The translations under genes were made by a program, and so were the position numbers. Of a DNA stretch of 11,124 nt, positions 1 through 5,644 are shown piece by piece. The first letter of the stretch is position 1. Every line of letters begins with the position of its first letter. This stretch comes from Legionellaceae bacterium (GTDB lineage: Bacteria; Pseudomonadota; Gammaproteobacteria; Legionellales; Legionellaceae). The DNA lies in contig CANISA010000028.1 of the NCBI GenBank assembly GCA_947470005.1, positions 1 through 11,124 on the forward strand, written 5' to 3'. The notes beneath the pieces were generated by a model. The model made no database searches and was not told the origin of the DNA. It saw nothing but the letters and a program-made list of their open reading frames with translations.

Positions 1-20
1 AAAGACACGCGTGTATAATT

Positions 21-144
21 GTATCTCCCCAGGCACCTCATCCTGAGCTTTATCGAAGGATCTCCAAAATGTGGCACAGTGCAATTCCATGGAGATCCTT
101 CAAGCAGCTACGCAGCTTTCAGGATGACGTACCTGGGGAGATAC
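21..144. repeat. Large imperfect palindromic repeat (MITE/REP-like element)
   Basis: Two arms, 21-66 and 90-144, are reverse complements of each other. The outer 26 bases match with two mismatches (starting GTATCTCCCCAGG) and the inner part matches again (GAAGGATCTCCA). The right arm carries about nine extra bases that themselves form a small palindrome with AGCT repeated. A loop of 23 bases contains a further GCAC/GTGC pair. A 7-base direct repeat, ATAATTG, lies at the left edge (15-21) and just beyond the right edge (147-153), as expected of a target-site duplication. The core CATCCTGAG...CGAAGGATCT resembles dispersed intergenic palindromes seen in many bacterial genomes; that likeness is from memory, not from a search. 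No protein is encoded, so if mobile it would depend on a transposase elsewhere. Confidence 0.72.
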
Positions 145-151
145 GCATAAT
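124..151 (+). promoter_or_regulatory. Candidate promoter for the Fic gene, overlapping the palindrome edge
   Basis: A -35-like ATGACG at 124-129 (four of six matches to TTGACA) lies inside the right arm of the palindrome. A -10-like CATAAT at 146-151 (five of six) lies just outside it, with a 16-base spacer. Transcription would start near 158, leaving a short leader with the Shine-Dalgarno AGGTGA at 177-182 before the ATG at 186. A perfect TATAAT at 14-19 is a second candidate, but its -35 would fall outside the window. Both are sequence resemblances only. Confidence 0.25.
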
Positions 152-185
152 TGCAGTATTTTAAATTTTATTTTTTAGGTGAATC

Positions 186-1691
186 ATGGAATCCCAATCG
201 CTCGTTAATCATAGCGCAGTGCCACATAATTTACGCCAATTTTCATATCTGTTTATTATGGATCTCGTCCGAGTGAGTGTCATGGATTATGCGGCGTATG
301 AACCTCGTGAGCCGGGTTTTGGTGTTCCTTTTTTGGAGGCGTATATCGCGGCTTTTCAGGAGCCGAAGGATTTCATGCTCTCTCATCGACTGATTAAAAA
401 CATCAATCGCCTCTCCCTTCGACATTTACCGGACATCGTTTCGGGAGAGTACAGAACAAGTACAGGTAATTTTAAGATTGGTCTTCAGCAATATGGCCTA
501 AGACCAGCCCCGCTTTATGCGGCGACCGAAGACGGTGTGGATGAATTTATTTCTCATTGGTTTATTAACCGCAAATTGCCTACGCATACGTTGAGTTTTG
601 AGTTAGAGACTGATCCGTTAGCGAGTTCTTTTTCGGTGATGGCTTTAGAGCGAGGTCGGCTTGATTGGGCCACGGTTACGAATAGAGTGAGGCATGTTAC
701 CGCATTTGACAAAACGAAGCATGCGCCGTTAATTAAGCGATTACTGAATGATCAACGGTACCATTGTTTTATCAACACAATGGCGTTCATAACGGAAGGT
801 GCTCCAACTCAGCGAGCAACAGAACGATTGCTGCAAGCTATTTTTGATGATTACCATCGGGAAATAAGTGAAGCGGTGTCTGATGATGATAAAATTTTGA
901 TTATTTCAAAGCATATTCAACACATTGAACAGTTGCACCCGTTTATGGATGGAAATGTGCGAACCTGCGTTATTTTGTTAAATAAATTATTGAATGATCA
1001 TGGCTTGCCGTTGAGTCTGATGTTAAATCCAAATAAATTGGATGGCTGCCATTTAGCCGAAGTGGTTCACATGGTTAAAGAAGGGCAACGTATTTATACC
1101 GAGCTATTAGCAAACACGAACCAAGATGAGTTTGTTATTCATACGGCAGAACAGTTGACGATGCTCAAGCGATTGGTCTGTCGCCCACATGATTTAAATG
1201 AACCGGCATTGCTCGAGCAATTTTATCAAACGGTTATTCTCAACGAAGCGATCGTTGAGCGTCACGACTCAGGCCGTCATAGGATGTTTGGTTTGCCTCG
1301 CAGGCCGTCAACGGTTGTTGAATTATTGACAGCCATTGACCCGTTTTTGAAAAAAAATGCATCAAAGCAATGCAGCGCTATTTCAGATGCTATTCAACGC
1401 GGGGAGTTGTCATTGGCCTTTCGCCGAGCGTGTGCCTTTGGAGAATACAAGATAATCAAAGTGATGTTGTCTTGTAGACATGAAGCGCTACTCACAATTA
1501 ATGTCAATGAACGGCCACTGGCCAGCGGTATGACGGCCTTGGATCGGCTTGATGCTTGCATATTATTGGACGGGTCTTTGTCGTTAAAAGAGATGACGAG
1601 AGCATTACTTTGTGAGGCAATGCGTTTCGATGCGGAGGTAGCGAATGAGGCTGTTGCTCATGGCTCAGCATTATTTGATACAACCGCTTGA
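186..1691 (+). CDS. Fic-domain protein with ankyrin-like C-terminus, putative effector
   Basis: A 501-residue protein. Fic enzymes transfer a nucleotide or phosphocholine moiety to target proteins. The active-site motif is HPFMDGNVR at residues 251-259, matching HxFx(D/E)GN: H251 would be the catalytic base and D255 the metal ligand. The canonical GNGRxxR ending is altered: V258 replaces Gly and V262 stands where the second Arg is expected. An upstream segment at about 66-100 (SGEYRTSTGNFKI) fits the flap region of Fic folds. The distance from flap to motif, about 160 residues, is longer than usual and suggests an insertion. Residues about 408-455 (LAFRRACAFGEYKIIKVML, later GMTALDRLDA) look like one or two degenerate ankyrin repeats. 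No signal peptide or membrane segment is evident, which would fit a type IV-secreted effector, but no secretion signal was identified. The start is supported by AGGTGA close upstream. The gene stands alone on the + strand behind a palindromic repeat. AnkX-like phosphocholination or AMPylation are both possible; the reaction cannot be assigned. Confidence 0.83.
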   Translation: MESQSLVNHSAVPHNLRQFSYLFIMDLVRVSVMDYAAYEPREPGFGVPFLEAYIAAFQEPKDFMLSHRLIKNINRLSLRHLPDIVSGEYRTSTGNFKIGLQQYGLRPAPLYAATEDGVDEFISHWFINRKLPTHTLSFELETDPLASSFSVMALERGRLDWATVTNRVRHVTAFDKTKHAPLIKRLLNDQRYHCFINTMAFITEGAPTQRATERLLQAIFDDYHREISEAVSDDDKILIISKHIQHIEQLHPFMDGNVRTCVILLNKLLNDHGLPLSLMLNPNKLDGCHLAEVVHMVKEGQRIYTELLANTNQDEFVIHTAEQLTMLKRLVCRPHDLNEPALLEQFYQTVILNEAIVERHDSGRHRMFGLPRRPSTVVELLTAIDPFLKKNASKQCSAISDAIQRGELSLAFRRACAFGEYKIIKVMLSCRHEALLTINVNERPLASGMTALDRLDACILLDGSLSLKEMTRALLCEAMRFDAEVANEAVAHGSALFDTTA

Positions 1692-1729
1692 TAAAAGAAA
1701 AAACGTAGTCTATCTTTATATCTATAGAC
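1692..1729 (-). terminator. Probable intrinsic terminator after the yadGH genes
   Basis: Read on the minus strand, GTCTAT and ATAGAC (arms 1724-1729 and 1708-1713) form a 6-bp stem with a 10-base loop. Four bases later comes a run of six T, one C and four T (1704 down to 1694). The stem is AT-rich and weak but the T-tract is good. It lies about 150 bases beyond the yadH stop and would end the long S16-to-yadH transcript. There is no matching T-tract on the + strand for the Fic gene. Confidence 0.42.
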
Positions 1730-1873
1730 AGTATGTATTGCGCAGCCAACAGGTATCCTGTTAGGAAGCCAGATTGAGTGTGTGGTGAGCATGCTTAGCG
1801 TAAGCTAAGAAGCCAAAAGCACGCCGGAGGCCTCCATGTGGTGATTAGTGACTGCTCGCAGGAATACTGTCTA
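1725..1873. other. Structured intergenic element with nested hairpins
   Basis: TAGACAGTAT at 1725-1734 is perfectly complementary to ATACTGTCTA at 1864-1873, and the pairing continues partly inward (GCG with CGC). Inside are AACAGG-TAT-CCTGTT (1748-1762), CTTAGC-GTAA-GCTAAG (1794-1809; on the + strand a 6-bp stem capped by a GNRA-type GTAA loop), and the perfect 10-base palindrome GGAGGCCTCC (1826-1835). A closing stem around several small hairpins is what one expects of a folded RNA or of a small palindromic element. The element sits between the convergent 3' ends of the Fic gene and yadH. No known RNA family was recognised. The 5' closing arm also takes part in the terminator stem at 1708-1729, so the two folds exclude each other. 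Confidence 0.42.
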
Positions 1874-1877
1874 CCTT

Positions 1878-2651
1878 TTACTCTCGAAGCCCTACCCCTT
1901 TTTTGATAAGTATGCAGTTAACGAGCAATAAAACAAGTAAACATCCTCCCATAATGCTCATCGCGATGTTCATGTTTACGTCTTCGTGACCGAGCATCGC
2001 ATGCCGTAGTGCACTGACCATGTAGAAAATAGGATTAAAATCGGTAATGTGTTGCCAGAAGGGGGGAAGCATGTTGGTTGTGTAGAAAACCCCGCCTAAA
2101 TAAATCAGTGGGGCGAGAACAAAGGTTGGCACAAAGGCCACTTCATCAAATGTACGTGCTAGCATGCCGTTCAGAAAGCCTGCGAGCGAAAACAATGCCG
2201 CAACCAACAAGATAACCAGGAACGTCATGGGGAGATGCGAGACGCTTACCTCAGCAAAAAAAGAGGCAACGAAGAGCACGAGAGTACCCACAATGAGTCC
2301 TCTTAATATTCCTCCCAGGACGTAGCCTAAGAGTAAGACAGTCCAATGCATGGGGCTCACGAGCATTTCTTCAATGCTTTTTTGAAAGCGTACACTGAAG
2401 AGCGAGTTGGATACGTTGGCGTACGCGTTCGTAATCACAGCCATCATGACGAGCCCAGGAGCGATAAAGGTATTGTAATTGTGTCCCGCAATGAGGCCAA
2501 TCCGTGTGCCGATCACTGCTCCGAAAATTAAAAAATAAAGCAAGGTGGTGATGATCGAGGGTAAAAAAATTTGGCTCGGTATACGAAACATACGCACGAC
2601 TTCTCGGCGCGTCAGGGTGTAGAGTGCTACGCATTGAGGGCTAATGTTCAT
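1878..2651 (-). CDS. yadH: ABC-2 type transporter permease, YadH family
   Basis: A 257-residue inner-membrane subunit of an ABC exporter, the usual size for YadH (about 256). Six hydrophobic segments are visible at about 28-48, 62-82, 107-133, 142-164, 173-191 and 232-250. Family hallmarks include MMAVITNAYANV (69-80), KSIEEMLVSP (91-100), FSLAGFLNG (154-162), PLIYLGGVFY (181-190) and LPPFWQ (195-200), closely resembling E. coli YadH. The ATG at 2651 lies inside the end of yadG (11-base overlap), so translation is probably coupled; no strong Shine-Dalgarno is seen. The exported substrate is unknown for this family, and nothing in the sequence identifies it. It is the last gene of the minus-strand run. 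Confidence 0.94.
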   Translation of the reverse strand: MNISPQCVALYTLTRREVVRMFRIPSQIFLPSIITTLLYFLIFGAVIGTRIGLIAGHNYNTFIAPGLVMMAVITNAYANVSNSLFSVRFQKSIEEMLVSPMHWTVLLLGYVLGGILRGLIVGTLVLFVASFFAEVSVSHLPMTFLVILLVAALFSLAGFLNGMLARTFDEVAFVPTFVLAPLIYLGGVFYTTNMLPPFWQHITDFNPIFYMVSALRHAMLGHEDVNMNIAMSIMGGCLLVLLLVNCILIKKGVGLRE

Positions 2652-3555
2652 GGTGAATCAGGTCCATAAAAAGTTCTTCTAACCGATTGGTTTTATTGCG
2701 TAAGCTGCTTATTTTCACGCCTTTTATATCGAATTGTGAGAAGACGTCGTTGAGTGAGTGCTGGTTATCAATTCTTAATTCAAACGTATGAGGGTCTATC
2801 AGTGTGGCAACCCATGGGTCGAATGGTGGGAGTGTCGTGATGGGGGTTATGGTATTAAAGACATAAGTTTGATGATTCAGTGTGCTGAGTAATGCACGCA
2901 TGGAGGTGTTTTGAATGATTTTTCCGGTGTCAATAATGGCAATGTGTTTACACAATTGCTCGGCCTCTTCCAGGTAATGCGTGGTGAGGATGATGGTGGT
3001 GCCATCGGCGTTTGTTTGAGCAAGAAAATCCCACATGCTGCGTCGAATTTCGACGTCAACGCCTGCGGTTGGCTCATCGAGGATCAACACACTGGGTTCA
3101 TGAACCAACGCGCGCGCAATCATCAATCGACGTTTCATCCCGCCCGATAGATGGCGCACAATCGCTTGTCGTTTTTCCCATAATCCGAGTTGCTTGAGTA
3201 AAGTCTCTGCACGAACGCGCGCACGGCGGCGCGATAGACCATAGTACCCCGCTTGATTTAAGAGGGTTTGTTCACAGGTTTCAAAAATGTTCAGGTTAAC
3301 TTCTTGCGGCACTAACCCTAAACACTGCTTCGCGCGGGACGTGTCATTGTCTAGATCATAGCCTTGAATGGCAATGGAGCCGGAGGTTTTCGTCAACAAG
3401 GTCGCAATTAAACCAATGGTGGTTGATTTACCTGCGCCATTTGCGCCAAGCAAGGCAAAAAAATCCCCTGTTTTGACGGCTAGATCGATCCCCTTCAGCG
3501 CCTCCACACCATTGGCATATGTTTTACACAGCTGTTTGATCTCGATGGCATGCAT
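2641..3555 (-). CDS. yadG: ABC transporter ATP-binding protein, YadG family
   Basis: A 304-residue cytoplasmic ATPase that would power the YadH permease. All nucleotide-binding motifs are intact: Walker A GANGAGKST (37-45), Q-loop Gln in LVPQE (84), signature LSGGM (136-140), Walker B LILDEP (157-162) and the H-loop His in TTHYLEEAE (193). FETCEQTLLNQAGYYG and MWDFL are close to YadG of E. coli. Beyond about residue 225 a divergent regulatory tail follows, as is normal for the family. The ATG is only 12 bases after the rplS stop, with no terminator or clear promoter between, and no good Shine-Dalgarno, so expression probably depends on read-through from the ribosomal-protein operon. Confidence 0.95.
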   Translation of the reverse strand: MHAIEIKQLCKTYANGVEALKGIDLAVKTGDFFALLGANGAGKSTTIGLIATLLTKTSGSIAIQGYDLDNDTSRAKQCLGLVPQEVNLNIFETCEQTLLNQAGYYGLSRRRARVRAETLLKQLGLWEKRQAIVRHLSGGMKRRLMIARALVHEPSVLILDEPTAGVDVEIRRSMWDFLAQTNADGTTIILTTHYLEEAEQLCKHIAIIDTGKIIQNTSMRALLSTLNHQTYVFNTITPITTLPPFDPWVATLIDPHTFELRIDNQHSLNDVFSQFDIKGVKISSLRNKTNRLEELFMDLIHHEH

Positions 3556-3567
3556 GATGCGATCTAA

Positions 3568-3933
3568 TCAATCCGCTTTTTTAAGGGTTAATTTTTCTTT
3601 GATGCGTGCAGCACGACCAGTCAAGTTACGTAAATAATACAGTTTGGCTCGACGAACATCGCCTCGGCGCTTCACTGTAATGCTATCTACGACTGGGCTG
3701 TAGGTTTGAAACACGCGTTCAACGCCGACGTTATGTGAAATTTTACGCACAGTAAATGCTGAGTTTAAGCCGCGGTTTCGCTTAGCAATGACAACGCCCT
3801 CAAATGCTTGCAAACGTTCACGCGCGCCCTCTTTCACTTTCACTTGGACTAAGACCGTGTCTCCTGGGTTGAATTCAGGAATATTTTTCCCTTGCATTTG
3901 TTCTGCATTGATTTGGTCGATAATGTTGCTCAT
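3568..3933 (-). CDS. rplS: 50S ribosomal protein L19
   Basis: A 121-residue protein, slightly longer than the 115 residues of E. coli L19. L19 lies at the 30S-50S interface of the ribosome. Recognisable stretches are [19 protein letters not shown] (18-36), [20 protein letters not shown] (40-59), [20 protein letters not shown] (61-80) and [19 protein letters not shown] (97-115). The start is supported by a GAGGAG Shine-Dalgarno that lies within the last codons of trmD, three bases upstream, so the two are translationally linked. It is the fourth gene of the rpsP operon and is unusual here only in being followed at once by yadG. Confidence 0.99.
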   Translation of the reverse strand: MSNIIDQINAEQMQGKNIPEFNPGDTVLVQVKVKEGARERLQAFEGVVIAKRNRGLNSAFTVRKISHNVGVERVFQTYSPVVDSITVKRRGDVRRAKLYYLRNLTGRAARIKEKLTLKKAD

Positions 3934-3936
3934 AAC

Positions 3937-4710
3937 TCACTCCTCAAATCGGTTCCCCGTGTCATGGGGGGCGCCGTGTTCGTGTTTAAATTCGACAAGC
4001 AATTGCTTGTCCATCTGATTTAACGGTAACTTGTCCAACAAATCCGGTCGCTTTAACCAGGTTTTTCCTAGCGCCTGTTTTCTTCGCCAGCAGTCAATGT
4101 CACGATGATTACCTCCCAATAATACCGAAGGCACATCGCACCCATTCACATGAGCTGGTCGCGTGTAGTGGGGGTGATCCAGCAGCCCCGTCATAAACGA
4201 ATCCTGCATGGCGGATCCAGGATCGCCCAAGCTGCCCGGCAGCAGGCGAATGATCGCGTCAATAAAGACCATGGCCGCCAATTCGCCCCCACTTAAAACA
4301 AAATCGCCCAACGACCACTCGTCGTCCACATCTTGGGTGATGATGCGCTCATCAATTCCCTCATATCGCCCTGCAATAAAAAGCAAGGGTTGGTGTGCTG
4401 ATGCCACACGATTCAAATCAGCTTGCTTAATTTGTCGCCCTTGCGGGCTCAAATAAACCGTTTGACAGGTGGGAGGGAGCTGCTTACGTGCGGATTGAAT
4501 TGCCGCATGCAAGGGCTCATACATCATGACCATCCCGGGGCCCCCACCATAGGGCTTATCGTCGACCGCGCGATGAGGCGTACGCGCCCAATCGCGTGGA
4601 TTCCAATGGTCTACACTGGCGATTCCTGCGGCAATAGCTCGTCCCGTGACCCCTTCATGCAACGCCTGGAACATGTGTGGCATGATGCTAATGACCCCAA
4701 AGCGTAACAT
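3937..4710 (-). CDS. trmD: tRNA (guanine-37-N1)-methyltransferase
   Basis: A 257-residue SPOUT-class enzyme that methylates N1 of G37 in tRNAs reading CNN codons, using S-adenosylmethionine, and so prevents +1 frameshifting. Visible motifs: RAVDDKPYGGGPGM (47-60), YLSPQGR (86-92), FIAGRYEGIDERI (111-123), and the trefoil-knot cofactor site EWSLGDFVLSGGELA (131-145). The catalytic Asp is D170 in QDSF, followed by GLLDHPHYTRP (175-185). The length matches E. coli TrmD (255). The ATG at 4710 is three bases after the rimM stop. Only a weak Shine-Dalgarno is seen, but the N-terminus MLRFGVISIMPHMF fits the family start, so coupling to rimM is the likely way it is translated. Confidence 0.99.
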   Translation of the reverse strand: MLRFGVISIMPHMFQALHEGVTGRAIAAGIASVDHWNPRDWARTPHRAVDDKPYGGGPGMVMMYEPLHAAIQSARKQLPPTCQTVYLSPQGRQIKQADLNRVASAHQPLLFIAGRYEGIDERIITQDVDDEWSLGDFVLSGGELAAMVFIDAIIRLLPGSLGDPGSAMQDSFMTGLLDHPHYTRPAHVNGCDVPSVLLGGNHRDIDCWRRKQALGKTWLKRPDLLDKLPLNQMDKQLLVEFKHEHGAPHDTGNRFEE

Positions 4711-4713
4711 CGC

Positions 4714-5235
4714 TTAAAAGTCCAGGTCCCAATCGACGGTGATTTGATGCTTGATCATATCAACATCCAGCACCACATCGTCCGGTAAATAAGGAATCAA
4801 ATAACGACGCTCACCGACGACCACAAGGACGTCATTCGAACCGGTTGCTATTATTTCGCGAACAGCTCCAAATAAAGAGCCATCACGATGAACAACCGTC
4901 ATGCCGATCAGCTGATGCCAGTAGTGTTCTCCCTGATCAAGATCAGGAAGTTCTTCTCGACGAACGGCAATGTCAAGATTGGTCAACGAAGCCACGTCCT
5001 CACGTTCAATATACCCCTCAATGCGCGTTAAAATATGCTTGTGGGTTATTTCTTCACTTAAACGTTTAACGGGGTGCCATTGTCCCTTTTTTTTGACATG
5101 CCAACCGGTGTATTGCAGGATATTATCGCGCGGCTCAGTAAAAGAGAGCACCGTAACAAGTCCTTTAATTCCATGTGGCCGACAAAAACGACCTACAACG
5201 ACCCAGTCTGTAGCGACAGTATCCACAGTATCCAC
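4714..5235 (-). CDS. rimM: Ribosome maturation factor RimM
   Basis: A 173-residue protein that binds S19 and assists assembly of the 30S head. The N-terminal RimM domain shows WVVVGRFCRPHGIKGLVTV (11-29). The C-terminal PRC-barrel part shows YWHQLIGMTV (105-114), GSNDVLVV (132-139) and YLIPYLPDDVVLDVDM (145-160). The start is GTG, four bases after the rpsP stop, without an obvious Shine-Dalgarno. The first codons are a tandem 9-base repeat (GTGGATACT twice), so a second in-frame GTG lies at 5226 and either could initiate; the conserved domain begins after both. It sits between rpsP and trmD as in most gammaproteobacteria. Confidence 0.97.
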   Translation of the reverse strand: MDTVDTVATDWVVVGRFCRPHGIKGLVTVLSFTEPRDNILQYTGWHVKKKGQWHPVKRLSEEITHKHILTRIEGYIEREDVASLTNLDIAVRREELPDLDQGEHYWHQLIGMTVVHRDGSLFGAVREIIATGSNDVLVVVGERRYLIPYLPDDVVLDVDMIKHQITVDWDLDF

Positions 5236-5239
5236 GTCG

Positions 5240-5506
5240 TTACGCAGCAGCTAAAGCGGCTTGTTGTTTACGAAATTCTTTGGTTAACGAGAGCACTCGA
5301 TCAGATAGTTGAGCGCCAACGCCTTGCCAATGAGTCAATTTCTCAACTTCTAAGTGCAAGCGGACTTCTTGGCCTCGTGCAACAGGGTTAAAGTAGCCAA
5401 TGCTCTCAATGTAGTTCCCATCTCGACGTCTGCGGCTATCAGTCACAACAATGTGGTAAAAAGGACGCTTTTTTGCGCCAGCCCGTGATAAACGTATAAC
5501 GACCAT
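5240..5506 (-). CDS. rpsP: 30S ribosomal protein S16
   Basis: An 88-residue protein (82 in E. coli), a primary component in assembly of the 30S body. The start [20 protein letters not shown] and the following [21 protein letters not shown] are diagnostic, as is the later [12 protein letters not shown] segment. The ATG has a clear GAGG Shine-Dalgarno in CAGAGGAAAACA just upstream. It is the first gene of the rpsP-rimM-trmD-rplS run; a 138-base gap separates it from ffh upstream on the same strand. Confidence 0.99.
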   Translation of the reverse strand: MVVIRLSRAGAKKRPFYHIVVTDSRRRRDGNYIESIGYFNPVARGQEVRLHLEVEKLTHWQGVGAQLSDRVLSLTKEFRKQQAALAAA

Positions 5507-5529
5507 TGTTTTCCTCTGTGTTAAGCGTA

Positions 5530-5558
5530 ACTAGACAACGTATCTTCTCATGATTCAA
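5530..5558 (-). promoter_or_regulatory. Candidate promoter for the rpsP operon
   Basis: On the minus strand TTGAAT (5553-5558, four of six to TTGACA) is followed after exactly 17 bases by TCTAGT (5530-5535, four of six to TATAAT). Transcription would begin about 17-20 bases before the rpsP ATG, leaving room for the GAGG ribosome-binding site. Another TTGAAT lies just upstream (5559-5564). The matches are modest, so this is only a candidate. Confidence 0.3.
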
Positions 5559-5578
5559 ATTCAAGTATTGGAGAAGAT
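5542..5578. repeat. 8-bp inverted repeat in the ffh-rpsP gap
   Basis: ATCTTCTC (5542-5549) and GAGAAGAT (5571-5578) are perfect reverse complements separated by 21 bases. The -35-like hexamer of the candidate rpsP promoter lies in the spacer. It could be a transcription-factor operator or a leader/trailer hairpin. No T-tract follows on either strand, so it is not an intrinsic terminator. Confidence 0.33.
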
Positions 5579-5644
5579 CCCATGAAAATGCCGTGTATTG
5601 TACGAAAATTAACGTGGGATGGGAAGAGTCTCTTCAATAAAAGA

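Noticed and set aside
5..14. Perfect palindrome ACACGCGTGT next to TATAAT as an operator
   Set aside because: It is at the window edge, with no gene context upstream and no second copy; a 10-base palindrome can arise by chance.
1504..1749. Minus-strand open frame of 81 codons covering the end of the Fic gene
   Set aside because: It is antisense to a well-supported gene, has no recognisable family character, and its codons mirror the Fic frame.
1725..1873. Assigning the structured gap to tmRNA, RNase P RNA or 4.5S SRP RNA
   Set aside because: The conserved sequence signatures of those RNAs (for example the GGAAGCAGCC-type 4.5S loop or the tmRNA tag region) are not present.
5623..5635. GAAGAG-T-CTCTTC hairpin as an ffh terminator
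   Set aside because: The stem is short with almost no loop and no T-tract follows on the minus strand.
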